A DNA stretch of 64,000 nucleotides. Origin: Bolinopsis microptera. Its lineage: Eukaryota > Ctenophora > Tentaculata > Lobata > Bolinopsidae. The position numbers were made by a program, and so were the translations under genes. The notes below the pieces were generated by a model. It made no database searches and was not told the origin of the DNA. It saw nothing but the letters and a program-made list of their open reading frames with translations. The stretch spans positions 12,578,635-12,642,634 of the forward strand of contig NC_087079.1 in the NCBI RefSeq assembly GCF_026151205.1, read 5' to 3'. Below, in pieces: positions 63,340 to 64,000 of this stretch. Position 1 is the first letter of the stretch, and every line of letters begins with the position of its first letter.

Positions 63340-64000
63340 GGTCGCTAGTGATAAACATTAACATTACTCACAGTCAATAGGGTTACAACTCTAGTCCTAA
63401 CTTTGACCCTTAATTTTATAACTTTGACCTTAACCCTCACCAAAACCGTCCGCAGCGAAATATTCATTGTCATTGATATTCTCCTGGCTTTACAGTTTCT
63501 TCAGTCGCAAGGTTATATATGAAAATCATATGGCTTCAGAAAAAATCATTCGACAAGCCATGCACTTACTTCTCTGTCGACTACATGAAAATCATAGAGA
63601 TAAAAATTCATGTACTAGCTTCTGCATTGATATAATGTAAAAGTTTTTTGATACAATCTGTCATGATAAAATGCTTAAAAAACTGAATGATTATGGAATT
63701 CGAGGGAATGAAATAAATTTATAGCCAAGTTACCTTCTATTAGGCAGCATATGTTTTCAGTACTTGGAGAAGATCCGAAAAACTGTCTGTAATATTTGCG
63801 TGTTGCCTCAGGAGTCAGTATTAGGTCCCTTGCGTTTCATTATCTACATCAATGAAATATATAGGAGTATTCAGGAAATACGGTAAGTTTTACTTTTTGC
63901 CGATGACACCCAACATATTTTGTTTGTTGATAAATGTATAAAAAACAACTTTACTGCAAAGCTAACAAAATTCTTTAAACTTGTTCTTCATATATGAAGT
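63340..64000 (+). repeat. Macrosatellite unit 12, first 661 bp
   Basis: The array continues past the window edge. Only the leader and the first part of the LINE are included. Confidence 0.94.
63440..64000 (+). mobile_element. LINE reverse transcriptase fragment, cut by the window end (unit 12)
   Basis: Motif B has one Gly-to-Glu and one Leu-to-Arg change (PQESVLGPLRFIIYINE). FADD is intact at 63896-63907. Motif A has several indels. Confidence 0.86.

Larger units (their letters stand above)
4135..64000 (+). repeat. Macrosatellite array, 11 full units of about 5.38 kb plus a partial twelfth
   Basis: The phase marker GGTCGCTAGTGATAA occurs, sometimes mutated, at 4135, 9629, 15029, 20389, 25771, 31116, 36463, 41856, 47206, 52556, 57948 and 63340. 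Spacing is 5345 to 5494, mean 5382. All units are head to tail and every part of the unit can be followed from copy to copy. The array starts abruptly at the minisatellite and does not end inside the window. Each unit contains a + strand LINE fragment, a spacer, a - strand LINE fragment, a + strand gene fragment and a GC-rich block. Confidence 0.97.

Noticed and set aside
4135-64000. Array as ribosomal DNA or another tandem RNA gene cluster.
   Set aside because: The unit size is plausible for rDNA, but no conserved 18S, 28S, 5S or histone motif is present; the unit is LINE and gene debris.
4135-64000. CRISPR array or other prokaryotic repeat system.
   Set aside because: Repeat units are 5.4 kb with LINE content; no short direct repeats with unique spacers exist.

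Overview
The window looks like nuclear DNA of an animal, most likely an invertebrate. The evidence is non-LTR retrotransposon (LINE) reverse transcriptase of the CR1/Jockey type, an AT-rich background with CpG-rich islets, satellite DNA, and no bacterial-style genes. The species cannot be named from sequence alone. No intact protein-coding gene is visible.

Region 1 (1-4130) is non-array flank. It holds a 24-bp perfect palindrome built from two CRE-type octamers (19-42), one candidate internal exon (293-432), about 1.6 kb of AT-rich DNA with nothing recognisable, an inverted-repeat (MITE-like) element (2059-2770), a nested foldback structure (2976-3226), and an 11-bp minisatellite of about 63 copies (3441-4130).

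Region 2 (4135-64000) is one head-to-tail array of a macrosatellite: 11 full units averaging about 5.38 kb plus the first 661 bp of a twelfth, still running at the window edge. Each unit has the same order: (a) a 5'-truncated LINE reverse transcriptase on the + strand, about 480 codons; (b) about 2 kb of unassigned spacer; (c) about 160 codons of the C-terminus of a second, related LINE on the - strand; (d) directly abutting it, a + strand gene fragment of about 200 codons with HAFTGSDTTS-like, PPTSGTAEQH-like and Cys-rich CXC-like motifs, which I match from memory to a family of uncharacterised metazoan proteins; (e) about 260 bp of AT-rich DNA; (f) a CpG-rich block of about 400 bp made of 11-bp CGGACTCCGAG-type words and palindromes.

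Copies differ by many scattered, mostly private one-base indels and substitutions. Columnwise reading of the copies gives an open LINE reading frame although no single copy is open. This fits either noisy, unpolished long-read sequence over an array that could not be polished, or real divergence; the sequence alone cannot settle it. In contrast, five stops in the gene fragment recur in most copies and look ancestral, including stops where the family has tryptophan. The unit is best read as a composite of nested mobile-element debris and a captured gene fragment, later amplified in tandem.
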